From positions 30,468 to 94,467 of the forward strand of contig NZ_LJCO01000058.1 of assembly GCF_001399675.1 (NCBI RefSeq): DNA of 64,000 nucleotides, in the 5' to 3' direction. Below the pieces are notes generated by a model. The model made no database searches. It saw nothing but the letters and a program-made list of their open reading frames with translations, and was not told the origin of the DNA. Made by a program: the position numbers and the translations under genes. Positions 17,569 through 25,034 of the stretch are shown in pieces. Within the stretch, counting starts at the first letter, position 1; every line of letters begins with the position of its first letter. The stretch is from Paenalicyclobacillus ferrooxydans. GTDB lineage: Bacteria; Bacillota; Bacilli; Alicyclobacillales; Alicyclobacillaceae.

Positions 17569-19527
17569 CTAGTTTCGATATCCAGAAAGCTGGAATTGAA
17601 GAGGATTTTCTACACTCTTATTTTCCAATTCTTGTGCTGATAAGGGCGGACTGAAGAAATAGCCTTGATACAAGTCACAGTTTTCTTCTGCCAACACCTG
17701 AAGGTTCTCTAAGGTCTCTACTCCCTCTGCGACTACCTTCCATTGGTTGAAGTGTGCCAAGGAAATGAGTGTGGAGACGATGGAACGATCGATCAAGCTG
17801 TTTTGGATATTGCTCACAAATGCTCGATCGATTTTTAGATAATCGAGAGAAAGGTGTTTTAACATGCCTAATGAGTTGTATCCCTGCCCAAAGTCATCGA
17901 TGAAGACCTTAATGCCCATGTTCCGAAATTCATAAATTGCTGCTCTCGCCTTCTGTTCATTCTTCATTAAACTTGTTTCAGTTATTTCTATAGCAATCAG
18001 CTCAGGGGCAACGTGGAATCTTTGTAATGTGTATCCGAATTTTTCCACAAAATGATCTTCGGACAATTCACTAGCTGATACATTAATCCCGATAGGAACC
18101 GCCGGTATGTTGTGGTTCTTCCATGACCTAATTTGCTCACAAACGGTCCGAAGAACAATCTCCCCTATTTTACCGATAAGTCCAATGTCTTCAGCGACGG
18201 GAATAAAGTCGATAGGCGGCACTCTACCCAGCAGGGGATGTTGCCATCTAACTAAGGCTTCGGCGCTAACGATTTGTCCAGTCCTAATGTCGACCTGGGG
18301 TTGATATTCAACAAAAAACTCGTTCCCAATGTGAACAGCGCGCCGTAAATCATTCTCAACTTTTAAACGGGAGTAAGTGGCTTGTTGCATAGAAGGTAGA
18401 TGAATCTCGTATCTATTTCTGCCATTTCGCTTTGCGTTGTACATGGCTTGGCCAGCGCTTTGAAGGAGTGAATCAGAAGAGTCGCCACTAACGGGATATA
18501 TAGCAATGCCTATGCTTGCTCCTATGCTGAGTTCATATCCTGATACCGAGCATGGGGGTTGGATAGTGGCTAATATCCTCTCCGCTACAAATATCGGGAC
18601 ACTGACGTTATCGATTGAGGGCAACAAGACGGCGAATTCATCACCACCAAACCTTGCAACCACACTATCGCCGTCAATCTCGACAATACAGTCGTTTATT
18701 CGCTGCCCAACAACCCGAAGCAGCCCGTCTCCGACCGAATGACCCAGCCCATCATTGAGAGTTTTGAAGCCGTCTAAGTCTATGAATAGAACGCCCAACT
18801 TTCTCGATTGAATTTCTGCAAATTCTAGCGCGGTCTTAAGATGGTCCGTGAAAGTACGCCGATTGCATAATGTAGTCAGTTCATCTATATGAGCCATTCT
18901 CCAAATGCGCAGTTGAGCTTGACGCGTATCTGTAATGTCTCTCATAACTACGTAATATCCACCAATTTGTTGAAACTTATTCATTGGTATAATGCTGTTC
19001 GTCAACATGCGTGTCTGGCCATTTTTCGTTTTAAGCGATACTTCAAATTCACCGACATCTTCGCCTTGTATTGCTTGCTGCATATAACCAGCCCATTTTT
19101 CATATTGAAGCATATCTTGTAAAGCTGTGTGATCCATTGCTCTGAATTCCTCAAGGGTATATCCGGAAACGCGTTGAAACATTGGGTTGCACCGCAATGG
19201 TTTTCCGGTTGGATCCAAAACGATGATGGCACTCGAGTTCTGAAGAAACAGTGATTCAAACTTATTGTTCTTGTCTTGAATGATGGCCATCTGACGATGT
19301 TGATTTTTGAGATGCCACAAAACAAACCCATATATAGTAGGACTGAAGATCATTACCATCCAAACAAGGTGAATGAGAGAACCGACGATTGTATCTAATT
19401 TCCATTGTGGTTTGAAAACCCATTGTCCAGTTCTCATGTAAATGATCCCTGTAAGCAATTCGATACAAAATAGCACAACGAACGTATTCAAGTATCGCTT
19501 GTTCACCGATATCCACCGCCCAGTCAC
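17569..19527 (-). CDS. PAS-GGDEF-EAL c-di-GMP turnover protein
   Basis: A 652-residue bifunctional-type protein. Two N-terminal membrane helices (~13-31 and ~48-71) are followed by a PAS domain (~85-200), a GGDEF domain with intact ARFGGDEF (294-298) and an EAL domain with SAEALVRWQH (423-425), IDDFGQGYNSLG and VVAEGVET, so both synthesis and hydrolysis of c-di-GMP look possible. The RxxD inhibitory I-site expected just before GGDEF is absent, so product inhibition is unlikely. Neither candidate start has a good site: GTG 19527 has none, GTG 19506 follows GGCGGTGG weakly and may be correct. It faces the c-di-GMP-controlled chemoreceptor operon. Confidence 0.94.
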   Translation of the reverse strand: MTGRWISVNKRYLNTFVVLFCIELLTGIIYMRTGQWVFKPQWKLDTIVGSLIHLVWMVMIFSPTIYGFVLWHLKNQHRQMAIIQDKNNKFESLFLQNSSAIIVLDPTGKPLRCNPMFQRVSGYTLEEFRAMDHTALQDMLQYEKWAGYMQQAIQGEDVGEFEVSLKTKNGQTRMLTNSIIPMNKFQQIGGYYVVMRDITDTRQAQLRIWRMAHIDELTTLCNRRTFTDHLKTALEFAEIQSRKLGVLFIDLDGFKTLNDGLGHSVGDGLLRVVGQRINDCIVEIDGDSVVARFGGDEFAVLLPSIDNVSVPIFVAERILATIQPPCSVSGYELSIGASIGIAIYPVSGDSSDSLLQSAGQAMYNAKRNGRNRYEIHLPSMQQATYSRLKVENDLRRAVHIGNEFFVEYQPQVDIRTGQIVSAEALVRWQHPLLGRVPPIDFIPVAEDIGLIGKIGEIVLRTVCEQIRSWKNHNIPAVPIGINVSASELSEDHFVEKFGYTLQRFHVAPELIAIEITETSLMKNEQKARAAIYEFRNMGIKVFIDDFGQGYNSLGMLKHLSLDYLKIDRAFVSNIQNSLIDRSIVSTLISLAHFNQWKVVAEGVETLENLQVLAEENCDLYQGYFFSPPLSAQELENKSVENPLQFQLSGYRN

Positions 19528-19605
19528 CTAAGCATCGAACGTTACACGTTAGTAAGTATGATTACTTTAGTTTGTTATCGTACTACGGTAAATAGTCCGA
19601 TGTGA

Positions 19606-19740
19606 CCAAATGATTCCTTTGACGTTACTGCAGTGGCGGCTTCAGAAGAGCTCGCGGCGACGATTCACGACTTGAAATCGATGTACGCTCATGTTGCCAA
19701 TATGGCCAACGAGTTCGTAGCAGAAGCGGCGATAAAGTAA
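19606..19740 (+). pseudogene. Orphan C-terminal fragment of a chemoreceptor
   Basis: The open stretch after an in-frame TGA at 19603 encodes about 44 residues including VAASEELAATIHDLKSMYAH and ANEFVA, which resembles the final coiled-coil segment of a methyl-accepting chemotaxis protein. There is no start codon, binding site or upstream domain. It is best read as the remnant of a deleted receptor gene. The flanks (19528-19605 and 19741-19874) show no other gene. Confidence 0.5.
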
Positions 19741-19874
19741 TGCACGTTATTTTCGGATCGTCCGAATGATTACCAAGATAGTCCGAGTGAGGGATAAGTC
19801 ATTAGAAATTATATTGATAAACTAAATAATTGTTAGATGTTCATATTTTGCTGCAGCAAACGGGAGGCTCAAGA

Positions 19875-20270
19875 ATGGCACTAGTAACGTGGGACGAAAA
19901 GTACAGTGTGGGAAACGGAATGATCGATAAGCAACACCATAGCCTTGTTGACCTGATTAACCAGCTACACGATGCAATGAAGGAGGGGAAATCCAAGGAG
20001 AAGGTGAAGCCTACCCTGGACGCGCTGCTGAAGTACACCAAAGAACATTTCACTTACGAGGAACAAAGGATGCAGGCCGCGAATTATCCCCTGTTCTCTG
20101 AACATAAGAAGCAACACGAGGGGTTCGTTGCCAAAGTCGAATCATTTATTACCGATTACAATAGTGGCAAAGCAGGACTGAATTTCTCCATTATAAACTT
20201 CCTGAAAGACTGGTTGCTCAACCACATTGCAGAATCGGACAAGAAGTACCGCAGCTACATGCAAGGCTAA
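19875..20270 (+). CDS. Bacteriohemerythrin
   Basis: A 131-residue hemerythrin. The ATG at 19875 has GGGAGG eight bases upstream; an in-frame ATG at 19830 does not. Di-iron ligands in family order are visible: His21/His22 in IDKQHHSL, His58 and Glu62 in EHFTYEEQRM, His77 and His81 in SEHKKQHE, then LLNHIAESDKKY with the last His and Asp. It binds O2 (or NO) reversibly and may store, deliver or sense oxygen. The position beside chemotaxis and c-di-GMP genes suits an aerotaxis or redox-sensing role, which is inferred. Confidence 0.96.
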   Translation: MALVTWDEKYSVGNGMIDKQHHSLVDLINQLHDAMKEGKSKEKVKPTLDALLKYTKEHFTYEEQRMQAANYPLFSEHKKQHEGFVAKVESFITDYNSGKAGLNFSIINFLKDWLLNHIAESDKKYRSYMQG

Positions 20271-20300
20271 TCTAAGCTGCGTCGAACTAAACATGCGCAG

Positions 20301-20337
20301 ATGGACGGATGGCAGACCTGCTCTTCGTCCATTTTTG
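20301..20337 (+). terminator. Rho-independent terminator of the hemerythrin gene
   Basis: ATGGACG (20301-20307) pairs with CGTCCAT (20326-20332), followed by a five-T run. It begins 31 bases after the hemerythrin stop. Confidence 0.8.
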
Positions 20338-20548
20338 TTTCCAAGGCTTATACTTATACGGATGACACTTTTGACATGCTTGTGACGTTCGGTGATATGC
20401 CGGGTGATATAAACTGGTGCATCGAGAAAATTCCAAATGCGTTCACCCTAACGGTGATTCATCGCCAACCGATGTATACAGTGGTTCTGGCGCTTAACAG
20501 GTTGGAATCTTATATTTTTTGATTTCTACAGCTGGGAGATGAACACCT

Positions 20549-21688
20549 TTGCAACGTTTTGAGGGGAACCGGGTCGGCCCTGATGGAAGCATTCAAACAA
20601 TTGTACTCGAGGTCAATGACGGGCAAATTCAGAGTGTGAAAACTTACGATCAAGTTGATGAAACTTTACCGTTCATTGTTCCTGGGTTCATCGACGTTCA
20701 TGTCCACGGCGGTGGTGGTGCTGATACGATGGACGCTACCAATGCTGCATTTAGCACCATTGCGCAAAGTCATGCCAAGACTGGCACCACGTCTCTATTA
20801 CTAACCACGGTGACAGAGTCAGTCGATGCGATTGATAAAGTTGTCACTCTGGCGCAGGAATTTATTGCGGCGGGAGCAGAAGTAGGGGCCGGAGTGATCG
20901 GAGTTCACTTGGAGGGCCCATTCATTCACCCTGAAAAACGCGGCGCTCAGAGACAAGATATGATTATCGATCCAGATCCCGTATTGGCGTCTCGCTGGTT
21001 TGATTCGGGAGTTGTAAAGATGATCACTATGGCACCCGAACGTCCACATGCCCTCGAGGTGGCTAGACTAGCGATGGAACAGGGAATTGTTGTTGCCGCA
21101 GGTCATACCAAGGTGGGCTCGGAAGGGCTGTATGCAGCTGGCAAATGCGGGTTCAGTCATATCACCCATCTATGCAATGCCATGGACCCATTTTTACACC
21201 GTAATGTTGGACCTGTTGGACATATCATTGAAGATGAAGGATACACGGGTGACATGATTTGTGATGGAATACATCTGTCTGCGGCTATGGTAAAAGCCTT
21301 GGTTCGATCTATAGGAACCCATCGTCTCATGTTGATTACCGATGCTATGCGTGCGGCAAACTTTCGGGATGGAAAATACGACCTTGGCGGGTTACAGGTT
21401 TCCGTAGAAAATGGAGAATGTCGTTTGGAAGATGGAACCTTGGCAGGCAGCGTTTTGACGATGGCACGGGCGTATAAAATGGTCCAGAAACTTGCAGGTA
21501 TTACAGCTCGGGAAGCAGAACAAATGGCATCCACAAACCCGGCAAGGAAGATCGGTTTGGATAAAAAAGGGCGAATAAAGGTGGGGTATGATGCAGACCT
21601 TGCCTTTTTGGACAATGCAGGAGACGTAATTCGCACCGTCGTCGGTGGGAAGATAGTGTTCGAAAAGTCGATTCAGGCGAAGTCATGA
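20549..21688 (+). CDS. nagA: N-acetylglucosamine-6-phosphate deacetylase
   Basis: A 379-residue amidohydrolase with a TTG start after GGGAGATGA. The metal-binding motif is PGFIDVHVHGGGG near residue 45; HLEGPFIHPEKRGAQ carries the conserved Glu; AAGHTKV and THLCNAMDPFLHR supply His ligands; LITDAMRAAN contains the catalytic Asp. It converts GlcNAc-6-P to glucosamine-6-P and acetate in amino-sugar and cell-wall recycling. No nagB or nagR is adjacent; the next genes are unrelated in sequence but read in the same direction. Confidence 0.96.
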   Translation: MQRFEGNRVGPDGSIQTIVLEVNDGQIQSVKTYDQVDETLPFIVPGFIDVHVHGGGGADTMDATNAAFSTIAQSHAKTGTTSLLLTTVTESVDAIDKVVTLAQEFIAAGAEVGAGVIGVHLEGPFIHPEKRGAQRQDMIIDPDPVLASRWFDSGVVKMITMAPERPHALEVARLAMEQGIVVAAGHTKVGSEGLYAAGKCGFSHITHLCNAMDPFLHRNVGPVGHIIEDEGYTGDMICDGIHLSAAMVKALVRSIGTHRLMLITDAMRAANFRDGKYDLGGLQVSVENGECRLEDGTLAGSVLTMARAYKMVQKLAGITAREAEQMASTNPARKIGLDKKGRIKVGYDADLAFLDNAGDVIRTVVGGKIVFEKSIQAKS

Positions 21689-21808
21689 GCAGGACGGCAG
21701 GATTCACAACTGCCTTGCTCGTGGGATTTGGGTTACGATGGGGCCGGGGACAAACGTGCAACCTTTTTCGCACGCTTTCCGCTTTGACAAGATAGGGGGA
21801 TAAGGCGA

Positions 21809-22795
21809 TTGAATCATTACTTTCCGGCGATGCACAGCACATTTTCCAGCGAAGCGTTGCAGGATTTTGTTAATACGCATTATGATGTTGGATCCGTCGT
21901 GGGGTGCAGACTACTGACGAGGGGTCTGAACGATACCTACCGGGTGGATACAGAACGTGGCCGGTTCGTTCTTCGAGTGTACCGGACACCCTGGCGCAGC
22001 AGGACAGAGGTTGATTATGAGCTTGACGTGCTCACCTACCTGAACGACTGCAACATTCCTGTATCAGCGCCGGTCAAAAACTGCGCCGGAACCTTCACTA
22101 CAGAAATTGCTGCCCTGGAAGGAACCCGTTTGATGACGCTGTTTACCTACGCAAAAGGGTCTATCCCGCGGCTGGACCCAGAAATCAGTGCTGAGTATGG
22201 TCGAACGGTTGCAAAGATTCACCAAGCAACAGATAACTTTTCAAGCCATTATCGTCGATTTAATCTCGATTTTCAGCATCTCCTATACGAGCCGCTGGAG
22301 CGTATTCGTCCCACAATGACTCAGTACGGCGGAGATGTCACTTATATCGAGTCCTGGATAAAAACCATCACCGCTCATGTTTCTATCGAGTTGCTAGATT
22401 TCGGGTTTTGTCACGGTGACTTTCATGACTGGAACACACACTTGGACGAGGGGATACTCACCGTCTTCGACTTTGACTGCTGCGGAAAAGGGTTTCGTGC
22501 GTATGATCTGGCAGTATTCCTATGGAACCTGAAGACCAATTATAAGGGGAAGGAAACAGAGAATTGGTCATCTTTTCTGGAGGGATATAGAGAAGTGCGA
22601 CCGCTCTCCGAAGCAGACCTGAATGCGATTCCGTTCTTTGTGGCAGCAAGGAGAATCTGGCTCGCCTGGATCTATCTCACGAACGAGGATGTCTGGGGGA
22701 CAGCGATTGTCAACGAACGCTTTTTTCAGTCTTTCGTCGACCAACTGCAAGAAGACGAACGTGAACTTGGTATACCGCTGACTGGGTTGTCATAA
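21809..22795 (+). CDS. Aminoglycoside-phosphotransferase-fold kinase
   Basis: A 328-residue APH-family kinase. The TTG at 21809 follows AGGGGGATAAGG; ATG 21830 is an alternative. Kinase features: LTRGLNDTYRV (nucleotide loop), FVLRVYR with the ATP-binding Lys replaced by Arg context, FCHGDFHDWNTH (Brenner catalytic loop with Asp) and TVFDFDCCGKG (metal-binding D-x-D). The family covers homoserine, choline, fructosamine and spore-coat CotS-like kinases, and this sequence best resembles the homoserine-kinase-II/CotS branch. The substrate is unknown. Confidence 0.87.
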   Translation: MNHYFPAMHSTFSSEALQDFVNTHYDVGSVVGCRLLTRGLNDTYRVDTERGRFVLRVYRTPWRSRTEVDYELDVLTYLNDCNIPVSAPVKNCAGTFTTEIAALEGTRLMTLFTYAKGSIPRLDPEISAEYGRTVAKIHQATDNFSSHYRRFNLDFQHLLYEPLERIRPTMTQYGGDVTYIESWIKTITAHVSIELLDFGFCHGDFHDWNTHLDEGILTVFDFDCCGKGFRAYDLAVFLWNLKTNYKGKETENWSSFLEGYREVRPLSEADLNAIPFFVAARRIWLAWIYLTNEDVWGTAIVNERFFQSFVDQLQEDERELGIPLTGLS

Positions 22796-22817
22796 TCACC
22801 TGAACGTAGTTACGAGG

Positions 22818-23168
22818 GTGGAATTGGAGGGGAAGACGCTCTTGGAGGCATTCACGCAAAGGGTGATCGAGATCGTCGGGAGCATACCAGAGGGCCGAGT
22901 GATGACCTACGGGCAGGTGGCTCGGAATGCGGGAAGTCCTCGTGCCGCGCGCCAAGTGGTGCGAATTCTCCACTCGATGAGCAAAAAATACAAGCTTCCC
23001 TGGCACAGAGTAGTGAACGCCAAAGGGGAGATATCGATCCAAGATGATGCATCCTATGAGATGCAAATACTCCTGTTGCAAACTGAAGGGATCGAGATGG
23101 CCGAGCGGGGCCAGTTAGACCTTATCAGGTATCAGGTCAAGGCACAGGACAGGGCTCCTAAAACCTGA
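22818..23168 (+). CDS. Alkyltransferase-like protein (ATL), MGMT family without catalytic Cys
   Basis: A protein of up to 116 residues. GTG 22818 has no usable site; TTG 22842 has GGAGGGG nine bases upstream and is probably the true start (108 residues). The fold is the DNA-binding domain of O6-methylguanine methyltransferases: EGRVMTYGQVARNAGSPRAAR includes the helix-turn-helix and Arg finger. The active-site motif PCHRV reads PWHRV, so the acceptor Cys is Trp. Known ATL proteins bind O6-alkylguanine without repairing it and route it to nucleotide excision repair; the same is inferred here. Confidence 0.92.
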   Translation: MELEGKTLLEAFTQRVIEIVGSIPEGRVMTYGQVARNAGSPRAARQVVRILHSMSKKYKLPWHRVVNAKGEISIQDDASYEMQILLLQTEGIEMAERGQLDLIRYQVKAQDRAPKT

Positions 23169-23177
23169 TCAAAGAAG

Positions 23178-23216
23178 GTATATTCCCACGATGATATAAC
23201 TATCGAGGGAATATAC
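23178..23216. terminator. Inverted repeat after the ATL gene
   Basis: GTATATTCCC (23178-23187) and GGGAATATAC (23207-23216) are perfect 10-base arms with a 19-base loop. The right arm is part of the 41-bp duplication that follows. There is no U-run, so termination is uncertain. Confidence 0.4.
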
Positions 23217-23281
23217 GCAGGTCAAACATCAAATCTCGAGCGAGCGAGGGAATATACGCAGGTCAAACATCAAATCTCGAG
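23204..23281. repeat. 41-bp-period duplication that copies the 3' end of the adjacent gene
   Basis: Two identical 37-base copies (23204-23240 and 23245-23281). The second copy contains the last codons and stop of the minus-strand gene ending at 23270; the first is an extra copy placed downstream of it. Confidence 0.9.
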
Positions 23282-23518
23282 GGTGGGCGAGATCTTAAGG
23301 TCTTGGTCATTTATCATCCCATCAATGACTTCAAGGTTGTCGAGCATCACGTTTAGTGCTGACATCTGAACACTGAAGACGCCAAAGTTACCGCCGTGGG
23401 CTGTATTGAATTTCATGTTTGCATCCCAACCACCTACAGAGTTTTGTCCAACAAACACTGCTCCGTTCTGCTGAGGTGTATTTACGGTGATTGCACCAGA
23501 CAGGATAAAAGCTGGCAA
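23270..23518 (-). CDS. GerPA/GerPF-like small spore protein, paralogue 1
   Basis: An 82-residue protein with a TTG start (MPAFILSG) after GAGGGGGA. It belongs to a cluster of four tandem paralogues. Shared pattern: NTPQQN near residue 15, a G-x-N turn, DANMKFNT-x-x-GGNFG in the middle and LDNLEVIDGMINDQD near the end. The N-terminal MPA, the glycine-rich G-x-N-x-G centre and the acidic DQ-type tail recall the GerPA/GerPF family of Bacillus spore-coat germinant-permeability proteins. The family call is tentative. It probably acts in the spore coat. Confidence 0.6.
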   Translation of the reverse strand: MPAFILSGAITVNTPQQNGAVFVGQNSVGGWDANMKFNTAHGGNFGVFSVQMSALNVMLDNLEVIDGMINDQDLKISPTLEI

Positions 23519-23609
23519 ACGACCATCCCCCTCACTGTTTGACGCTTCGCATCGGTGCGAAAAGTAAGCACCTATTATCTCATCCCATATTCAATCCTAA
23601 TTTCCATGA

Positions 23610-23858
23610 CTAAAACATCAAGCTGGATGAGGGCTTGTTGTCCATGTCATTCATCACGCCATCAATGTACTCAAATCCGTCCATGAGGTAGACTTGGGTG
23701 TACATTTCAAGATTGCCCGTCCCAAACGCTGCACCGTGTCCAATGTTAAACTTTTGGTTTGCATCCCAGCCTGTAATGGAATTCTGCCCAACAAAGATAC
23801 CTGCGTTTTGATTGGGCGAATTGGAGTAAATCACTCCAAACTGTATGAAAGTCGCCAT
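23610..23858 (-). CDS. GerPA/GerPF-like small spore protein, paralogue 2 (divergent)
   Basis: An 82-residue protein starting at ATG 23858 (MATFIQFG), preceded by GAGGGGGCGAG; an upstream ATG at 23876 lies before that site. It is the most divergent of the four: NSPNQN replaces NTPQQN, WDANQKFNIGHGAAFG replaces the GGNFG centre, and the end reads GFEYIDGVMNDMDNK. The preserved DAN-x-KFN and IDG-x(2)-N spacing makes common descent clear. Confidence 0.58.
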   Translation of the reverse strand: MATFIQFGVIYSNSPNQNAGIFVGQNSITGWDANQKFNIGHGAAFGTGNLEMYTQVYLMDGFEYIDGVMNDMDNKPSSSLMF

Positions 23859-23978
23859 CGCAACTCGCCCCCTCATTTGAAATGCACCGCTAACGATTTA
23901 CCACCTGTGGTTCCCCCAGGTCCCATTAACGTTTCGTCAGGTTCCTGTCTGTTTGCGTTAACGTTCCGCTTGCAGCGG

Positions 23979-24227
23979 CTAGAACTGCATTGAAGGTGAG
24001 ATTTTCATGTCGTTTGCATTCACCATTCCATCGATGAATTCGAGATTGTCTATCATAAGGGAACCGCCGGTCAGGTTCGTGCTTAAAATGCCAAAGTTGC
24101 CGCCCTGTGCGGTGTTGAACTTCATATTCGCATCCCAATTCCCCGCGGTATTCATTCCTATAAAGACGCCTGAGTTTTGCTGTGGGGTGTTGGAAGCTAG
24201 GGCTCCGATCCAAATGAACGCTGGCAC
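23979..24227 (-). CDS. GerPA/GerPF-like small spore protein, paralogue 3
   Basis: An 82-residue protein with GTG start (MPAFIWIG) after AAGGGAG. It contains NTPQQN, WDANMKFNTAQGGNFG and IDNLEFIDGMVNANDMK. It is closest to paralogue 4. The ~100-base spacers between the four genes suggest either one transcript or separate promoters; none is obvious. Confidence 0.6.
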   Translation of the reverse strand: MPAFIWIGALASNTPQQNSGVFIGMNTAGNWDANMKFNTAQGGNFGILSTNLTGGSLMIDNLEFIDGMVNANDMKISPSMQF

Positions 24228-24275
24228 TGAAACAACTCCCTTCCGGTTAAAATAGTTGCTGGTGATCCCGGTACA

Positions 24276-24527
24276 CTAAAACTGCACACTCGGTGAGGCC
24301 TTAATGTCCTGCTCGTTGATGTTCCCATCGAGGGCCTCCAGGTTATCAATCATCAAGGAACCTGCAGTGATGTTGACACTCATAAAGCCAAAGTTACCAC
24401 CCTGTGCAGTATTAAATTTCATGTTTGCATCGTAATTACTCTGGCTGTTCATGCCCTGGTTGACACCGAATGAATTTTGCTGAGGTGTATCGACAAATAT
24501 AGGTCCGGTAAATATAAAAGCCGGCAA
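24276..24527 (-). CDS. GerPA/GerPF-like small spore protein, paralogue 4
   Basis: An 83-residue protein with TTG start (MPAFIFTG) after AAGGGGCTGA; first gene of the cluster. It contains DTPQQN, YDANMKFNTAQGGNFG and IDNLEALDGNINEQDIK. The nucleotide sequence of the central part is nearly identical to paralogue 3, which points to recent duplication. Confidence 0.6.
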   Translation of the reverse strand: MPAFIFTGPIFVDTPQQNSFGVNQGMNSQSNYDANMKFNTAQGGNFGFMSVNITAGSLMIDNLEALDGNINEQDIKASPSVQF

Positions 24528-24620
24528 GACATCAGCCCCTTAGCAATGTGGTAATTCAAGTGTATGTCCTTGGGGTATGTCCTAGTTCAACCATTCTGAG
24601 CATCAGATAAAGTCATATGT

Positions 24621-24642
24621 AAGAACCCGCTTACGCGGGTTC
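24621..24642 (-). terminator. Hairpin terminator after the YjcZ-like gene
   Basis: GAACCCGC (24623-24630) and GCGGGTTC (24635-24642) form an eight-pair stem with a four-base loop. Read on the minus strand it is followed by TTAC and a T-rich stretch. It separates the microprotein from the GerP-like cluster. Confidence 0.65.
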
Positions 24643-24664
24643 CGGAGTTGTGCTGTATTCTAAA

Positions 24665-24790
24665 TCAATACACGGGTGTTGTCTGGCTGGTCGTCACCGT
24701 GTAGGGAACGAGTAGAATGAACAGAACAAAGATGATGAGAAACACAACAGCCCAGCGTGTATATCCTCCAAAGCATCCGGCACCGTACAT
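24665..24790 (-). CDS. YjcZ-family-like sporulation microprotein, 41 residues
   Basis: A short frame with AAGGGGTG seven bases before its ATG. The product starts MYGAGCFGGYTRWAVVFLII and has one transmembrane helix (about residues 13-30) and a Thr-rich tail. A Gly/Tyr/Cys-rich start followed by a single helix is the typical layout of the tiny YjcZ/sporulation membrane proteins of Bacilli. It lies directly upstream of the GerP-like cluster, which supports a spore role. Confidence 0.65.
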   Translation of the reverse strand: MYGAGCFGGYTRWAVVFLIIFVLFILLVPYTVTTSQTTPVY

Positions 24791-24940
24791 CTGCTACACC
24801 CCTTATCTACAGGAATCAATTCCTTCAAATCATACGTTTTTTCCCGGGGGCAGTGACGGCATATGCCTAGCCAAGCAAGGACAAATATCCATGGTTTGGG
24901 CGAAGTGCCGAATGGCGTAAGCTGTTAACTCACTGGAGCG

Positions 24941-25034
24941 AAATGCACATCAGTACGTCGAGTGCACATCATTAGGTGGACTGCACATCATCAATTCGTA
25001 GCATCAATGCACATCATTAAGTGGAATGTACATT
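24941..25034. repeat. 19-bp-type tandem repeat, TGCACATCATTA
   Basis: Four or five copies of a unit containing ATGCACATCATTAAGTGGA (at 24943, 24963, 24982, 25007, and a decayed one at 25026). The last two overlap the stop region of the polysaccharide deacetylase gene. Confidence 0.85.

Noticed and set aside
20301..20522. 73-codon frame before nagA
   Set aside because: It begins inside the terminator hairpin of the hemerythrin gene, has no binding site, and its codon pattern looks random.
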